A DNA stretch of 64,000 nt from Ophioderma brevispina. Taxonomy: Eukaryota; Echinodermata; Ophiuroidea; Amphilepidida; Ophiodermatidae. Under the pieces are notes generated by a model. It was given only the letters and a program-made list of their open reading frames with translations. It was not told the origin of the DNA and ran no database searches. The position numbers were made by a program, and so were the translations under genes. Positions 25,157 to 37,499 of this stretch are shown here, in pieces (within the stretch, counting starts at the first letter, position 1; each line of letters begins with the position of its first letter). Location of the stretch: the NCBI GenBank assembly GCA_023653785.1, contig JAMKCH010010218.1, positions 27,152 to 91,151 of the forward strand. The letters are read 5' to 3'.

Positions 25157-26020
25157 TAATATGCCATCTTGATTACGAAATACATGAGCATGCCACCATT
25201 GTCCTAAATGCAAGGCTGATACAGGTACGCACGAAAATAACAACGCAATTTAGAGGGAAGCTTACGCATTACATGATTCGGACACTATCGTACTTAAAGC
25301 GATTTTATTGGTATAATCTAATCGGCACATATATACTGAAATATCCCCCAAATAAAACGCACACAGAAAGCAGCGGTTCCCATTCCCACGGCCATTGGAG
25401 CATTCCTTGCGAAAAACAATATCCATATTTTATCCGACCAATATCACAACTAACTGTAACACGATCCATGGAAGCTACCGTGTTGTTATTCCCTGTGTGT
25501 AATATTTACAACGCCGCATGCAATACCGAAACATAAGCCAGCGAAAAATATATCCCATAGCGCATATATCACGTGCAAGTTTGCCCCAAGCCTCATCCTT
25601 TTGAAATTCGTTGAGCACTACAAAGGATGGGAGCGAAGTTCGTTTCGAATTTTTTATTGCAAACACACCTACACTTTTTAAAATCTCGGTGATATGAGAA
25701 AATGTTAAGAGGGGGTGTTTTAGATATCTTTTGTGATCAACAAAGGTTTTAGAGTTGGCCTCAACACTAACATCCATGAAAACGTGGACATGTGAAAAGG
25801 GGTCGCGTATCTTTATTTTATCGCAGTCGCAACGATAATCACTCACTTGTCATGTCATGTCTGTGATTGGCAATTTGGACTGGTCACTGCAGTACGAAAA
25901 TTTTGTTAAATGAATGGACGTATTTCCCAGTCTAGTCTCATATTTCGTGTGTTTGTGCAGGGAATGGTGAATAACTTTAACTGGGGACTTTTATTTCTTT
26001 CTGCAGAGCTTGGGCTAAAA
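25157..26020. other. Intergenic sequence, nothing recognised
   Basis: Open frames at 25,117-25,536 (plus) and 25,475-25,846 (minus) have no domain that I recognise, and the first starts inside the MITE. Treated as non-coding. Confidence 0.4.
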
Positions 26021-26029
26021 CTAGCCCAT

Positions 26030-26170
26030 CTGCCATCTCACAATAACCGTACGGACCACTGATCTCTACACACGGATAGGCTGTCCGCCGCTCGAACGTT
26101 AGGAAACCGGAAGTTGCACGGCGGCCCTTTTGCTCTACCCAAGCTCCCGATCGTGCATGTACAAAGGATA
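26030..26170 (-). repeat. Dispersed repeat W, copy 1
   Basis: On the minus strand GGGTAGAGCAAAAGGG, then AACTTCCGGTTTC, a CGGCGGAC-like block and GATCAGTG/GTACGG recur in the plus-strand copy at 28,385-28,500. Both copies translate with WVEQKG, but nothing shows they are coding. Confidence 0.5.
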
Positions 26171-26469
26171 GGGAAACTACGGAAAAGGGCATAATTAGGC
26201 ATAAATTGCGCGTATTCAAGGTTTGAATTATTGTTTGATTTTCGAGTATGGGCGGGTATGCGCGAACAATATATGATTCAAAATGTTTTCAAAATCGTAA
26301 AATGCATATTTCAGGGGGTCAGCTCACAGACAATAAGTCTGCAGTAACCATGGTACCTGAGTAAGTGCTTTGACTACTAGCATTCACAAATATATTAGAT
26401 CTTATTAGCACCTTCATGTTTTTTCTTGCGTGACCATTTCCCCCCTTCTGAGCCCGCAATTGACTTGGT

Positions 26470-26700
26470 ACGCTCAGTGGCGTAACCATACCTTTGCAAC
26501 TGGGGGGGGGGGGCTGAAGGGGTCCAAGGCTTTTTTTGAGGGGCGCACTTTGGGTCCTTCTCCATAGACACTGTACCAAGTCAGTTCATTTGGGGGCTGA
26601 AGGGGGGGCAAGGTTCTGTTTGGGGGGGTTTGCTCCCCCTGCCCCCCCCCCCCCCCCCACCCCCCCCCCCCCCCCCGCTGGTTCCGCCACTGGGTACGCT
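26470..26700. mobile_element. G/C-homopolymer-rich CAGTGGCGTA-family element
   Basis: Begins CTCAGTGGCGTAACC and ends TTCCGCCACTGGGT, an inverted-repeat pair shared with 2,164-2,406. The interior has G12, G7 and two C runs of about 16-17 separated by one A. Lengths of these runs are unlikely to be exact. Confidence 0.6.
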
Positions 26701-26759
26701 CCCAAAGTATGGCGGTTGGGGGGTACCCTTTTGGGGTTAGGGGGAGAAGTAGCAACACG

Positions 26760-28380
26760 CCTCGTATGGCACGGGAATACCACAGACACTTGATTGTGGT
26801 AGCTATCATCCTACCTTCAATTGAAGAAATGAGTACCAATATGCCACATATTAGGCCTACTTCAAAGTGAGGTCCATATCACAAAAACATAAAAAATTTT
26901 GGGTTTTACCTGATGGGAAATGACTAGTTTTTATACAGAGCGTTGATTGATGGTTTTTTGAGTAAAATTGATAAATATCAATTTCTCCACCCTATATCAT
27001 GTATTTTCACTCTTTTCCTTAACCGATGACATCATAGTACGGATGTGGTATTATTTTGATACCAATGGAAAGAGAAAACGCTAGAGGCTATCATTGTTTC
27101 GCCAATTTAAATAGAATCGATTGTAAAAAGTAAAATCATAGGGGTGGTCCCCCCCCCCCCCCCCCCCCAGAGAAATTGTTGTTACAAAAAAGGCTCAGGA
27201 AGACGAGAGTTATGCATTCCTTTTCTTTCGGAAATGTCCTCGTATCGTCTTTTTACGGCCTTAAGAAAAAAATTGTGGGAGCTGCAACTCTAGTTAAAAC
27301 AGATTACTTAAGTATTTTTGATAAATTGCGCGGGGGTTCTTGAATTTTTGTCGGGACCAATGCTCGTTCCCAAAAAAAGCGACAATCGCTGCAAATGTGG
27401 GACAACCTCCAGGGGTATAAAATTCACATAATGAAGTTCTAGGGGGTATCAATTCAGTTGTGATTGTGACTGGTTCAATGATAAAATAGGAAATGTAACC
27501 TAAACATATCAGCAAAAATAAACCCAGAGTGGTGTAATTTTTCTTTGCAAATATAGCAAAGTGTAATTTTTTTTGTATATTGGCTATTTTAAAAGGTACT
27601 GTTTCAATCATCTTTTTATACCCCTTTTTTCAAATTTTATTATTTTACTTCAAATTGGTCCCCTTTTTAACAAAAAAACCTGAAAACTATATAATTTCAC
27701 AACACCCAACCCTGGCTCCAGTTAACTTTCCCGTTAGAGTTTTATTTTCACTGAAAATGGGGTCTTGTTATCCTTTAGGGGTCAAATCAGAACTCCGGAA
27801 TGACCATGGGGCACCCAACAACGCCCCCACCCCCACGACCTCGATAAAATCATTGTTTAAATCACCTTGGAAAATTAAAATTGGAATGACTGAAATTTTT
27901 GGTCCTTGACCTGGATTTAGAAGCTAGTCTAGAGCTTTTGTGATAACTGTAAAAATCACAGCTTATCCCTTAGGGCCTAATTGTTATCCATTTCTACATG
28001 TATCCAAGCGAAAAGACGCATGAATTAAATACTAATTTATAAAACGACAGGTATTACTGCTCCATACTAGTATTCCCATGGAGTCATAGCATTTTAGGGC
28101 ACAGCACTAGTCTAGTACAGTGGCAATGCAAGTGCATACAATATTATTATGTACAGTGTATAGGGCTTGGACGTTATATGAGCTCGAAAGTACCCACCGG
28201 TATCATCACTAATCGATGCAAAAATTGCTTAAAATACATTTGTTTACTTCTAACTCACAGTTAATTTCAGGCAAAAAACGGGCCACATACTCCATGCAAT
28301 GCTTGATATTTTTTTCAGATTTGACCAGAAAGTACTTTATAAAGCATACGTGTATCGCCTCCCATAGAACCCCGTGCAAC
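26760..28380. other. Intergenic sequence, nothing recognised
   Basis: Contains a C22 run near 27,148. Short frames at 27,294-27,611 (minus) and 27,580-27,909 (plus) overlap each other and show no family signature. Confidence 0.4.
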
Positions 28381-28384
28381 CGAG

Positions 28385-28500
28385 TTAATGTTTTGGGTAG
28401 AGCAAAAGGGATGTCTGTGGAACTTCCGGTTTCTTCACCGGCTCGCTATTCATTCGCGTGGAGACCGCCCATCAGTGGGTGTAATATCAGTGTACGGACT
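28385..28500 (+). repeat. Dispersed repeat W, copy 2
   Basis: Inverted relative to 26,030-26,170, sharing GGGTAGAGCAAAAGGG, AACTTCCGGTTTC, GACCGCCCATC-like and ATCAGTGTACGG words, with diverged sequence between. Confidence 0.5.
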
Positions 28501-28830
28501 CACTTCGCATCGTCAAAATTTCGTCGTAGTGGAACTATTTTGTTTTGAATCGTATGCTAATCAGGCCCGTGCAAAAAAAATCGATATGTACTTTTGACTT
28601 GCGCCGTCCTCGATATTGGCAAAGTATCTGAAGATGTTGTCATCGTGAAATTGGGCGGTGCTTACGATGACGACATACTGTTGATTGACACATATGGCTT
28701 GCCAGGGAAATACCAATTTGCGCAAAGACGCCTCGGCTCCACTCGTCCCTCAACGCCTCCGGCTTCGACACGCGCCTTCGGCGCGCTCCATTGCTTTGGT
28801 GATCAAATGCGAGGCTTTTTGACAAAGACA

Positions 28831-28880
28831 AGAGTGTCCTAGCTACCATAGCAACATGTATGAAACTGTGGACCTTGTAG
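28831..28880 (+). repeat. Dispersed repeat with X-box-like site, copy 2
   Basis: Matches 19,461-19,510 (AGTGTCCTAGCTACCATAGC, AACATGT, GACCTTGTAG), including the X-box-like GCTACCATAGCAAC. Just upstream, 28,690-28,760 is CG-rich with several GGCG/GCGC words. Confidence 0.7.
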
Positions 28881-28889
28881 ACGAGGTTC

Positions 28890-29510
28890 CTTTTGGTACA
28901 GTGATGAAACAAATGATGCAATACAGCACTCATGGAGAATACCAATGACAGATGGGTGGTAGGACACTCAGTCACACGTACACTGGATTATACGAGAAAC
29001 ACCGGGCACCACTATGGAATATTTGAATCTGATATAACACAGACCCCCTTTTGTACCTTTTCAGCTTAATAAATCTCCTCTAGGCCCCTTGATCTTAAAC
29101 CGTTGGACACTAAAGTGTTAATAAAGAAATCAAACGAATCCTTTCATTTTCTTTTTTGTTGCATTTATGGCATGTGGCAATCTCACACAAAACAACTTTC
29201 GGACCTCAGATGGTTTATCAGCTGTTGCCCACATGACCAACATATAGCATTCTGCTGCAATGTTGACACAGAATGAATTGCAAATCACAAAATCTGATTT
29301 GCAACATTTTCATTGATTTTTTCACGTAACAGAACAGAAATACAGCTGCAGAGTTTTCTGACACTTTGGCCCTTGGTGATGAATCAATTATTCAAAAAAA
29401 GTACCTGATATTGGTGTTTATATTTTTTATCGCTAAATCAATATTTACTTTAGACCCTAACAGAATGACAAATATAAATGAAGGCAGCTGACCCTTTACA
29501 CAATCTCTAA
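28890..29510. other. Intergenic sequence, nothing recognised
   Basis: No gene, RNA or structured repeat seen. Confidence 0.4.
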
Positions 29511-29516
29511 TGCTGG

Positions 29517-29767
29517 TATTCTGAAAGGGAGTCTAAACTTTAGACCTGGGGTTTAAACCATGGTGTGCGTCCTCCATGATGGACCCCTTTTTGTCTATTC
29601 TAATACTCTAAGTGTGCTGTAATGTGTGAGAAAAGTCCTCATGGATGAGCCCGTTACCAGCCCATCCATGAGGAATTTTCTCACCGGGATTTTGAAAGGA
29701 AACGATCCATGAAGGTCGGACTAACCCTGGTTTAAACCCAGACTAAGTTGGATTCCCTTTCAGAATA
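29517..29767. mobile_element. Foldback MITE with two nested hairpins
   Basis: The outer arms TATTCTGAAAGGGAGTCTAA, TTTAGACCTGGGGTTTAAAC and their partners GTTTAAACCCAGACTAAGTT, CCCTTTCAGAATA pair over ~60 bases. The inner arms GAGAAAAGTCCTCATGGATG and CATCCATGAGGAATTTTCTC pair around a short CGTTACCAGC loop. The 251 bp unit is almost wholly self-complementary and non-coding; TA at the ends may be the target duplication. Confidence 0.85.
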
Positions 29768-29929
29768 CAAAGCAGATTTCGCGGGCATCTGTTGAACCAT
29801 AGGGTGTTGATTTGAGTGTACTCGTACGGTTTAGAGTTTAACTTGGGTTAGCCTTTACACTAAAAACAATTAGTAATTTTGATAGCGGTTAGCCACCTAA
29901 GTATTTATAACCTAAAATTTTGTTATCAA

Positions 29930-30165
29930 ATGGTATACATTTTGATTTTGTATGTGACCTTTGACATCAACAAATGAGGGATCCGGTGTTGAACCTCATG
30001 ACTCATAGTTTGGTTGAAAATCCATCAAGTATGCGGATATATTAGGGCAATGTTAACCCTTTTTGCATAAACAAACAGACAAAAACATATCAACAGACAA
30101 CAACTACTACAACAGGGATAAAGTGATCCCTATGTGTCTCGCCTGCTAAGGCAGGCGACAAAAAA
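29930..30165 (+). repeat. Dispersed repeat V, copy 1 (with degenerate DR1 site)
   Basis: GTGACCTTTGACATC, CAACAAATGAGGGATCC, GACTCATAGTTTGGTT, AATCCATCAAGTATG, GGATAT and GTTAACCC follow the same order as the copies at 63,735-64,000. It ends ACAAACAGACAAAAAC and CGCCTGCTAAGGCAGGCG, a small hairpin. Confidence 0.85.
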
Positions 30166-30589
30166 GTAAGAAATCAAATTTATTTAATAGCCCAAGAATG
30201 ATTTCTCTCACACCTACTCATCATTATTGTACATTGCCACAAGCACCGCACTACATCAGCGGTCCGGTCAAGTATTTTCCATGTTTGGTAGTCTGTGTCA
30301 CAGACTGCGAAAGATTTGATCAAATTGTAGTGCGCGAAGAAAATAACTTATCAGTCATCACAGAGGAACAAGAGAAGTGTGTAAATGAAAACTAAATCTC
30401 AAATATCTCCGAAAAGAAACAAGGGGGTTCTATGGAGGTTTTTGAATCAGAGGGTCCCTTACTTTGTTTTGAATATCGTAATTGGGTCTGAACCGAAGAA
30501 CCTAGAGAGAAAATTGAACATTTTATCGGGTACTTGGGTGCTCACAAACACAAAAAGAATAAAGTCGCGGTTCTCAAACCACTAAATCC

Positions 30590-31690
30590 CCCTGGCGGGA
30601 TAGCGGGTTTACAAATTTTTTAAATAATCAGCTGCAAATACACACCTTAACCCAAAAATCCCCCTTAAACACCAACAACCCCCCCTTAACCTGTTCTTTC
30701 TTTTTTTTAAACCTGGGCAAACACCCCTTAAACTCGTTGCAAACCCACTTAAAACCACAAGCCCCCTTAAGCCCAGATCAACCCGCCCCCCTTAAACCCG
30801 GACACCCCTTTAAACCAGGACAACACACCTTAAACCCCAACAAGCCCCCTTAAGCCCAGACAACCCCCCTTAAAACCCGGACAACGCATGTGCAACGTCC
30901 GCCGCGCAATGCATACCACCATGCGTGTGCATATGTGTGCACGTTTGCGCATGCATACACGTATTAGGTGCCCAAAACCCCCCCTTCAAATCAAAACCCC
31001 CTTAAACCCAAAACCCCCCCTAAACCCAAAAAATCCCCGTAAACCCCAACAACCCCCTTAAACGGAAACCACATTAAACTCGTGCAACCCACCTTAAACC
31101 ACAACCACGCCCCCTTAACCCAGACAACCCCCCCCCCTTAAACCCGGGACAACCCCTTAACCGGACAACCCACCTTAAACCCAAACAATCCCCCTGGTAA
31201 GTCCCGAACCCCCTTTAAAACCCGGACCCTACAACCCCTTTAAACCCGACCAACCCACCCGGAAACCCCAAACAATCCCCCTTAAAACCCACCAACCCCT
31301 TTTTAAAGCTGGACAACCCCTCTAAACCCAGAGACAGATCCCACCTTAAAACCCAACAATCCCCTTAAACCCACAACCCCCGGTTAAAGGGAAACCCCCC
31401 TTAAACTCGTGCAACCCAACTTAAACCACAACAGCCCCCTTAAGCCCAGACAGCCCCCCTAAACCCGGACACCCCTTTTTTTTTTTTAAACCCGGAAAAA
31501 CCCACCTTAAACCCCAACAATCCCCACTAAGTAATAAGTCCAGACCAACCCCCCTTAAACCGGACAACCCCCTTTAAACCAGGACAACCCACCTTAAACC
31601 CCAACAATCCCTTAAACCAAACAAACCCCTCAAAATGGAAAACCCCCGTTAACCAGGACAACCCCCCTTAACCAGGACAACCCACCTTAA
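30590..31690 (+). repeat. C-rich minisatellite, CCCCTTAAACCCGGACAA units
   Basis: About 1.1 kb of degenerate 16-20-base units (CCCCCTTAAACCCGGACAAC, with variants CCAGACAA, CCCAACAA and CTCGTGCAA). G is scarce on the plus strand. At 30,885-30,970 the array is broken by a non-repeat stretch rich in alternating purine-pyrimidine steps. Confidence 0.95.
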
Positions 31691-31699
31691 ACCTAATAG

Positions 31700-32110
31700 C
31701 ACGAAGAGTACGATTCCCACCCCTCCATCAAGTTTCATCAAAATCAGACGTATGGATCTTAAGATAGTTTGTTCACAAGTGTTGGGTGAAACATACCCAA
31801 TTTAGCCAATAAAATGCCAAATTAGCTATTTAAGTAAGCATATCATGCGCCACAAACCTAAAATCAGCGCCGGAGAGGAGGAGTACATGATTCCCCACCC
31901 CTTCCACCACGATGCATCAAAATCGGACTATGATCTTAAGATCGTTTGTCACCAAGCTTTATGGTAAAAATACCCCAAATAACTCATTAATTATGCGAAT
32001 TAGGTACCTAATTTGCATAGCATATGCCCACGATCATAATCTAATCAGATGAAGGGCATGCAGTCCGATCCCACCCACAAGTTACATCACCATAAACCCT
32101 TATTGGTCTC
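31700..32110 (+). repeat. Tandem array related to the 9 kb array
   Basis: Two to three ~175-base units with GATTCCCCACCCC, TCATCAAAATCAGAC / ATCAAAATCGGACT, TGGATCTTAAGAT, GTTTGTCACCAAG, AATTATGCGAATTAG and GCATATCATGCGCCAC words. Overall design matches the array at 9,040-9,785. Confidence 0.65.
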
Positions 32111-35100
32111 ATGTTATCGCGTTCACAGACTGTGTTGGACGCGCCGCCGACGCACTTGACTGATAGAACATCCCCTTCTGCTTTTCAAGTCAGGGGGGAT
32201 AAAAAGTGATGTCATGCAATCGCTAGGTTCGCATCCACTTTTTACACCAATGCCTTGCGATATTTTTCCAGTTTGAGACATTTTTCAACACCGGTTTCAA
32301 TTTCCGCCAAATTTGTTTCAATTTTAGAAACAGGATTATGTACAGTAGCAGGACACTGCCGTAAACCTTGCGCGTTACAGGTTGTTAATAACCTGTGTTG
32401 CTTCCTGATTGACTGATTTGGTGCATAATTATGCAAAACCAATTGATGCGAAGAAAAAAACGACTCTAAAAAGAGTTTCCTACATTCCATAGGGCACAAT
32501 TAGTTCCTGGTGGGACTCTGTTATTTGCTTAAAGACCCTATCAGTGATTTTTTTTTACAATTTACAAACATTTTAAATTTAGGCAGAAGAAAGACGACTA
32601 AATATACAGAAAGTATCACAAGTTATTATTTCCACAAGTGAAAAAATTGAAAAGAAAAGATAGGAAAAAAAGTCCAAAGATAGAACTTCAATGCAATTAC
32701 GGTTGTAGTAAGTGTCTGTACGGACAAGAATGACTAAAAAAATATCGATTGTCCTTGTAAGTTGCTTTTGCGGTCCTATAACTTGTGAGTATGTTACTAA
32801 TGTAGGATACCTAAATGTTACAAAAATGCAAAGATCTGATTTTTTTAAATAGAATTTGTAGATTATTTTCTGGTTGAGGAAATCAGATAGTGCCTTAGGA
32901 GAAGTTGATTTTGAGTAAGAGTGGACAGCATGTGGCAAATGGTTGTTGCTTTCATGCTAAAATTCACCCAACACAAAATACTGCATGTATCATTATAGGG
33001 CATTTCCAAAGATGATGTGTAAACAAAATATGGAGTAGTGCCACAAAACAATGACAATGGAAGTGCATATTCTCCAAAATACTTTAGGGCACATCGGAAA
33101 AAAAAATCTGGTTGCACTGTTTTCAGGGAAATCTGTTCATCTTTGACTCACTGAAAATTTTAATGACTCTATGTGCTCATATGTGGTAACATTTCTCAAG
33201 AAGCAAATTAGGACCTGTTCCTTATTACATTTTGGCTTGTAAATGACATGTATTTAATTCATGTTTAACAAACTACAAGGAAATCTTGTTCAATTACAAT
33301 GAGTTATGGTCAACTATTAAAACCTTCAATTCCTAACTAATTCTTATAGAATTCCACTTGTAAAACTAAACAATTTCACCATTAAATTGTTAAAAAATTC
33401 CTTTTATCTTTTGGCAAAGTGCTTGTGCTAATATCCCAACAAAATATATAAGTTATTTTAAATCTATTTCTTTTATCGATGATTGTTGCAAACATGGAAG
33501 TATGGGTAATATCCGATTTCTTAAATAACTTTCATTTCGGCAATCCTAAAGGTATAAAGTCCGATGCGCTGTGAAACTGATATGTCTGCCCAGGGGGGCA
33601 GAGCGGGCGGCGGCATATAAGGGAGAAAGAGAGGCAACGGGAAGTATTTTGGCCAATACTACTGTATAAGTGAAAAATTTCGTGAGGTTTTTATTTCCAC
33701 GAATTTCGCGAGTGAACATAAATAAAACCAGGAAAATAAAAACTCGCGAAAAATAAACTTTGTCCAATAGATTTGTATTGCATTGATGATGTCAATACCG
33801 TGAAATTAATTTCTCGCGCATTTGGCAAAACCGTTAAAATCGCGTAAATCTGTACGCGAAAATTTCCAATTATACAGTCCTAACAATACATCTCTGTCTG
33901 AGTGGGCTCATACAGGGCACAACTTGAGATAGCCTTTGCGAAACCAATACACAGGGACTTCTATATCTCGGTTTGTAAACCAATAACCATCTACAGTACT
34001 TTTGATTTGGCTCATAACATGATATTACCTGCAAGTTGACCAATTCAAAATAGTGCTTAAGATTCCGATAGATAGCATTAGTGCACAGGCGTTAAACAGG
34101 CATATTTGTTTCAAAATTTGGCACCTTTGCTAAAAGTAGATACAGATATGAAATCATTAAATGGCACATTTGGGCCTAAAAGATGTAAACAATTTCTAAT
34201 CTAGCATAGTGTTTGTTCAAATAAAAAAAGAAATGCTTCAAACCTGATTTTGATGATTTTTTTATTGTTTTTGGTTTAGAAAAAACACTGAGAGGGGCGG
34301 TTTAATCTATAAATGATGCTTACTGCAGATATAATACATTTATATTCCAAAAGTCTACTATATATACTGTGGATTGCACTGGGCCCTATTGATTATATGT
34401 ACTCGCAACATGTTATGCCATTGATGCGGAAAAAAAAAAAGTGGAATTTGTTGGTCTTTATATTTCAATTTTGTGCTTTTGCACACTAAGAAGCATGGCA
34501 TGATTTAGAACATTATGAAAGTACACGCATGTTTAGAAATGGCAAGCACAAAAAAATTGCAACTTTTTGAAAAAAAAAATGACCGCAAAAAACATTGTTT
34601 TAAAAAACACGCAAAAAATAAAAAAAATGCCATTAAAATAAAATTTATTTTAAATGGCAGTCTTGCTTTCAAAAGAAATGTACTGAACTGTGAATCTTGT
34701 GGTTTTTGATTGCTTTAATATTCAAATTTTCTTAAAATATCTTACTATTCTAAGTTTACTGCAAGAACCAGCCATATGGACTTTCATAAATATTATAAAA
34801 TCTTACCATTATTGTTTGCTTCCTCAAAATGCCAAAGAGCTGACAGGTTGGTTGCAGGAGCATTCAGCAGATTTGGGAATCCCCCTCCCAAAACATGATG
34901 CAAGTTTTGAGTGATGATTACAACGAATTTTTCAAGTAGAAGAGATGTACTTACCACACAGCTTATGAAAGCCATTCAACATATTACTACTTCAAGTCAA
35001 AAGTCCTTCCATTACCATTGGTTGGAATAGACAAAGTAAATTATTCAAACCCATGGAGTTATTATATTAACATGGCATAAAAGTATCTTAATACGTTTTC

Positions 35101-35138
35101 GAGTAGTGCCAAAATCCCTATGCTCAGAAACATTCCCC
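32111..35138. other. AT-rich intergenic sequence, nothing recognised
   Basis: Only short frames without homology. Near 33,660-33,860 GTGAAAAATTTCGTGAGG, TTTCGCGAGTG, AACTCGCGAAAAAT, TTTCTCGCGCATTTGG and CGCGAAAATTTCC recur in both orientations, suggesting a small inverted-repeat element. 34,510-34,640 is A-rich. Confidence 0.4.
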
Positions 35139-36711
35139 CACAGCCCCCACAAATGAACGACCTTTGGTACAGTGGTATATGGAGAAAAATTTGACCCCCA
35201 GAAAAAGGCCGTGGCACCCCTTCGCCCCACCCCACCCTTTGCAAAGATCAGGTTTCACAAGTACGACTTACAATGTATTTTCTCTTATTTATGGCTATGG
35301 AAGAATACGAACGTTCGCGCATAGATCGAAATTCCATTGTCCCTCTGAGGGTAAATTAACCTTGTTGATATGCAATCGGGTACACCCATTTGTAAACTGA
35401 CGTTTACGAATTCGCCATTGCAAGGACTCAACTAATATAGCGCCCCTCAAATGCACATAGGTCTGGCCTAGTTTAAGGGGGTTGGTACATGAATGTTTCC
35501 CTAATGTTATTTGGTTTTCATAAACGCACCTGTTTCAGCTATTTCAAGGTAAATTGATATTTTAGTATCAAAATTTAGTTCTTTTTGTTATTCATGTGGG
35601 TTATGCAAACAATTTTTAAAACCAGGGAATCTTCAGATATGTAGTGCAAGATTTCAATAATGATTTTTATACTACAGTCACTTGGTTATAGGATCTCATT
35701 GAGCGTAAGCCACAATCACAAAAAAAAGGAAATCTCATGTACAAGTGACTGTACATGGGGACAGGCTTCGAATTTGTCATTTTAGAATTACATGCACGGT
35801 GCATGTAACGTCATAAAATTTACATGCACAGGGTAAAAGTTACATGCACAGGCATAGCAAACATGGGATCTGGTGCTAATGTTAACCGTATTCATACACA
35901 GACTCTGGTACTTTAGACTATTGACCAGTGCTAAATTTATAATTTCAGCATTCAATGACTTTCTATGAAATAAGCTAAAATGCATAGTTATGAATTTACA
36001 AAGTTTAAATTGACATGCACACGTGCATGAAGGATAACAAAAGTTACTGCACAGGGAGAGAAAGCTACAGCACCGTGAATGTGTGCACCATGGGGTAGGT
36101 TAATTAGAAGCCTGCAGGGATTCTTCCTTTTGTGATTGTTTGCTTAATGGCTCAAGATTTGGATTGGGTCAGGGGTGTGGGGGAGGGATTGATTGAAACC
36201 CTTAACCCTTTCTAAGGGTCATTTTGGTCTAGAGAAAAAGGTGCTTAGTTTTATAAGGGTATTGCTTCAAATATATACCAATTTTTCAAAAAACTTTCTG
36301 GGGGCTTTGTGCACGTTTAAGCCACTTTTCAGGAAAATGAACCATATGTAAGATTTGTCAGAAATGAGACTCATGTGCTGAGGATTTTCTATGAAAAAAA
36401 GTACCCATTTGCGCAGCAAGTCCTAGTATGCCTAAGAGGTAAGCACCCCTGGGGGACTGAAACAAAGTATATTTTAGTATGAGGAGAGGTTGCTCCAGAT
36501 AATAATCACAAGTATTTATGATAAATGACAATTTTATCAACCCTTAAAACAAACACATTGGAGCTTGAGTTTAAACCAGGGACTGTTGTCTAATTAAAGC
36601 TTTCCACATTATATGCTGAAGCAAGGTCACATTAGCACAGATAACCTGTGTACAAATTACATGAGAAAAAGGTTCACCCTCTTTTGTGCCAGGTATATAA
36701 TGAAACTGATA

Positions 36712-37130
36712 CCGCCTAATTTTCTTACCCCCCTTCGATTAATAATACCCTGATCACCGACTAACCAAACCATTTGCCCATCATATATGTTCCCGATCCC
36801 ACAATCCCGACCCATCCTAACCCACTGTCCTCATTTCACACCCTACCTCACCTTTCGTCCCCCTTTTAATAATATATTCTTTTCTCAGAATACCCCGCGA
36901 TAAATCTCCTCCATAACCACACCTCACCCCCGCTACCCTATTTTCATTACCACTCATCCTTACCATATATACCCCTTTATGGCTTTCTTTCACTAGCCCG
37001 CATCACGCGGCGCCCCCCTTAGATTCAGAGAATCCCTAATTCCCCCCTCCTCTCCACACACATCAGACCAACCACGCCTTTTCAGGCGCATGCACGCTTA
37101 ATGTCCTCACTACTCATTCTCCTTTCGTGA
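36712..37130. other. G-poor, pyrimidine-rich insert in duplication unit 1
   Basis: About 410 bases present only in unit 1. Composition changes abruptly to C/T/A with little G (CCCACAATCCCGACCCATCC, CCCTACCTCACC). Unit 2 has only AATATTTCATCAACTTTG here. No repeat ends or target duplications are visible. Confidence 0.8.
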
Positions 37131-37499
37131 CAAGTAAACTACACATAGAGATGAGATTATGAAACAATTGGTAAGAGTTCAACATGTCAAAACTATAGTA
37201 ATCAATTTTAAAAAATTAAACTTGTTTTGAAAGTTTCTGGCAAAGTGAAATTTCTGCAGGAATACTCTATTTTGTTGTGATTATTCAGCAACAATCTTAA
37301 AGGTTTAAAAGTGCGCTACAGTAAGAAGAAAAAGTATTCTACCTATTGTTAATTGAACATAGTAATACATACACATCACTTATTGTTGAAACACACTTTC
37401 AAGTTGTTCCTGATTTTGCTAACAGTAAATTCCAGCTAAGTCATGTAAGTTGCTGACCATGACTGCTATATACAGTTGAGATGTTAATCCATTAACACC

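Noticed and set aside
25475..25846. 123-residue minus-strand frame
   Set aside because: No recognised motif and no splice or neighbour support; left as unassigned sequence.
26319..26839. Several Pro/Gly-rich frames
   Set aside because: Generated by the G and C homopolymers of the MITE at 26,470-26,700.
30590..31690. Telomere-like or CRISPR-like array
   Set aside because: Units are degenerate, contiguous, C-rich and without unique spacers; TTAAACCC only superficially resembles telomere repeats. It is a minisatellite.
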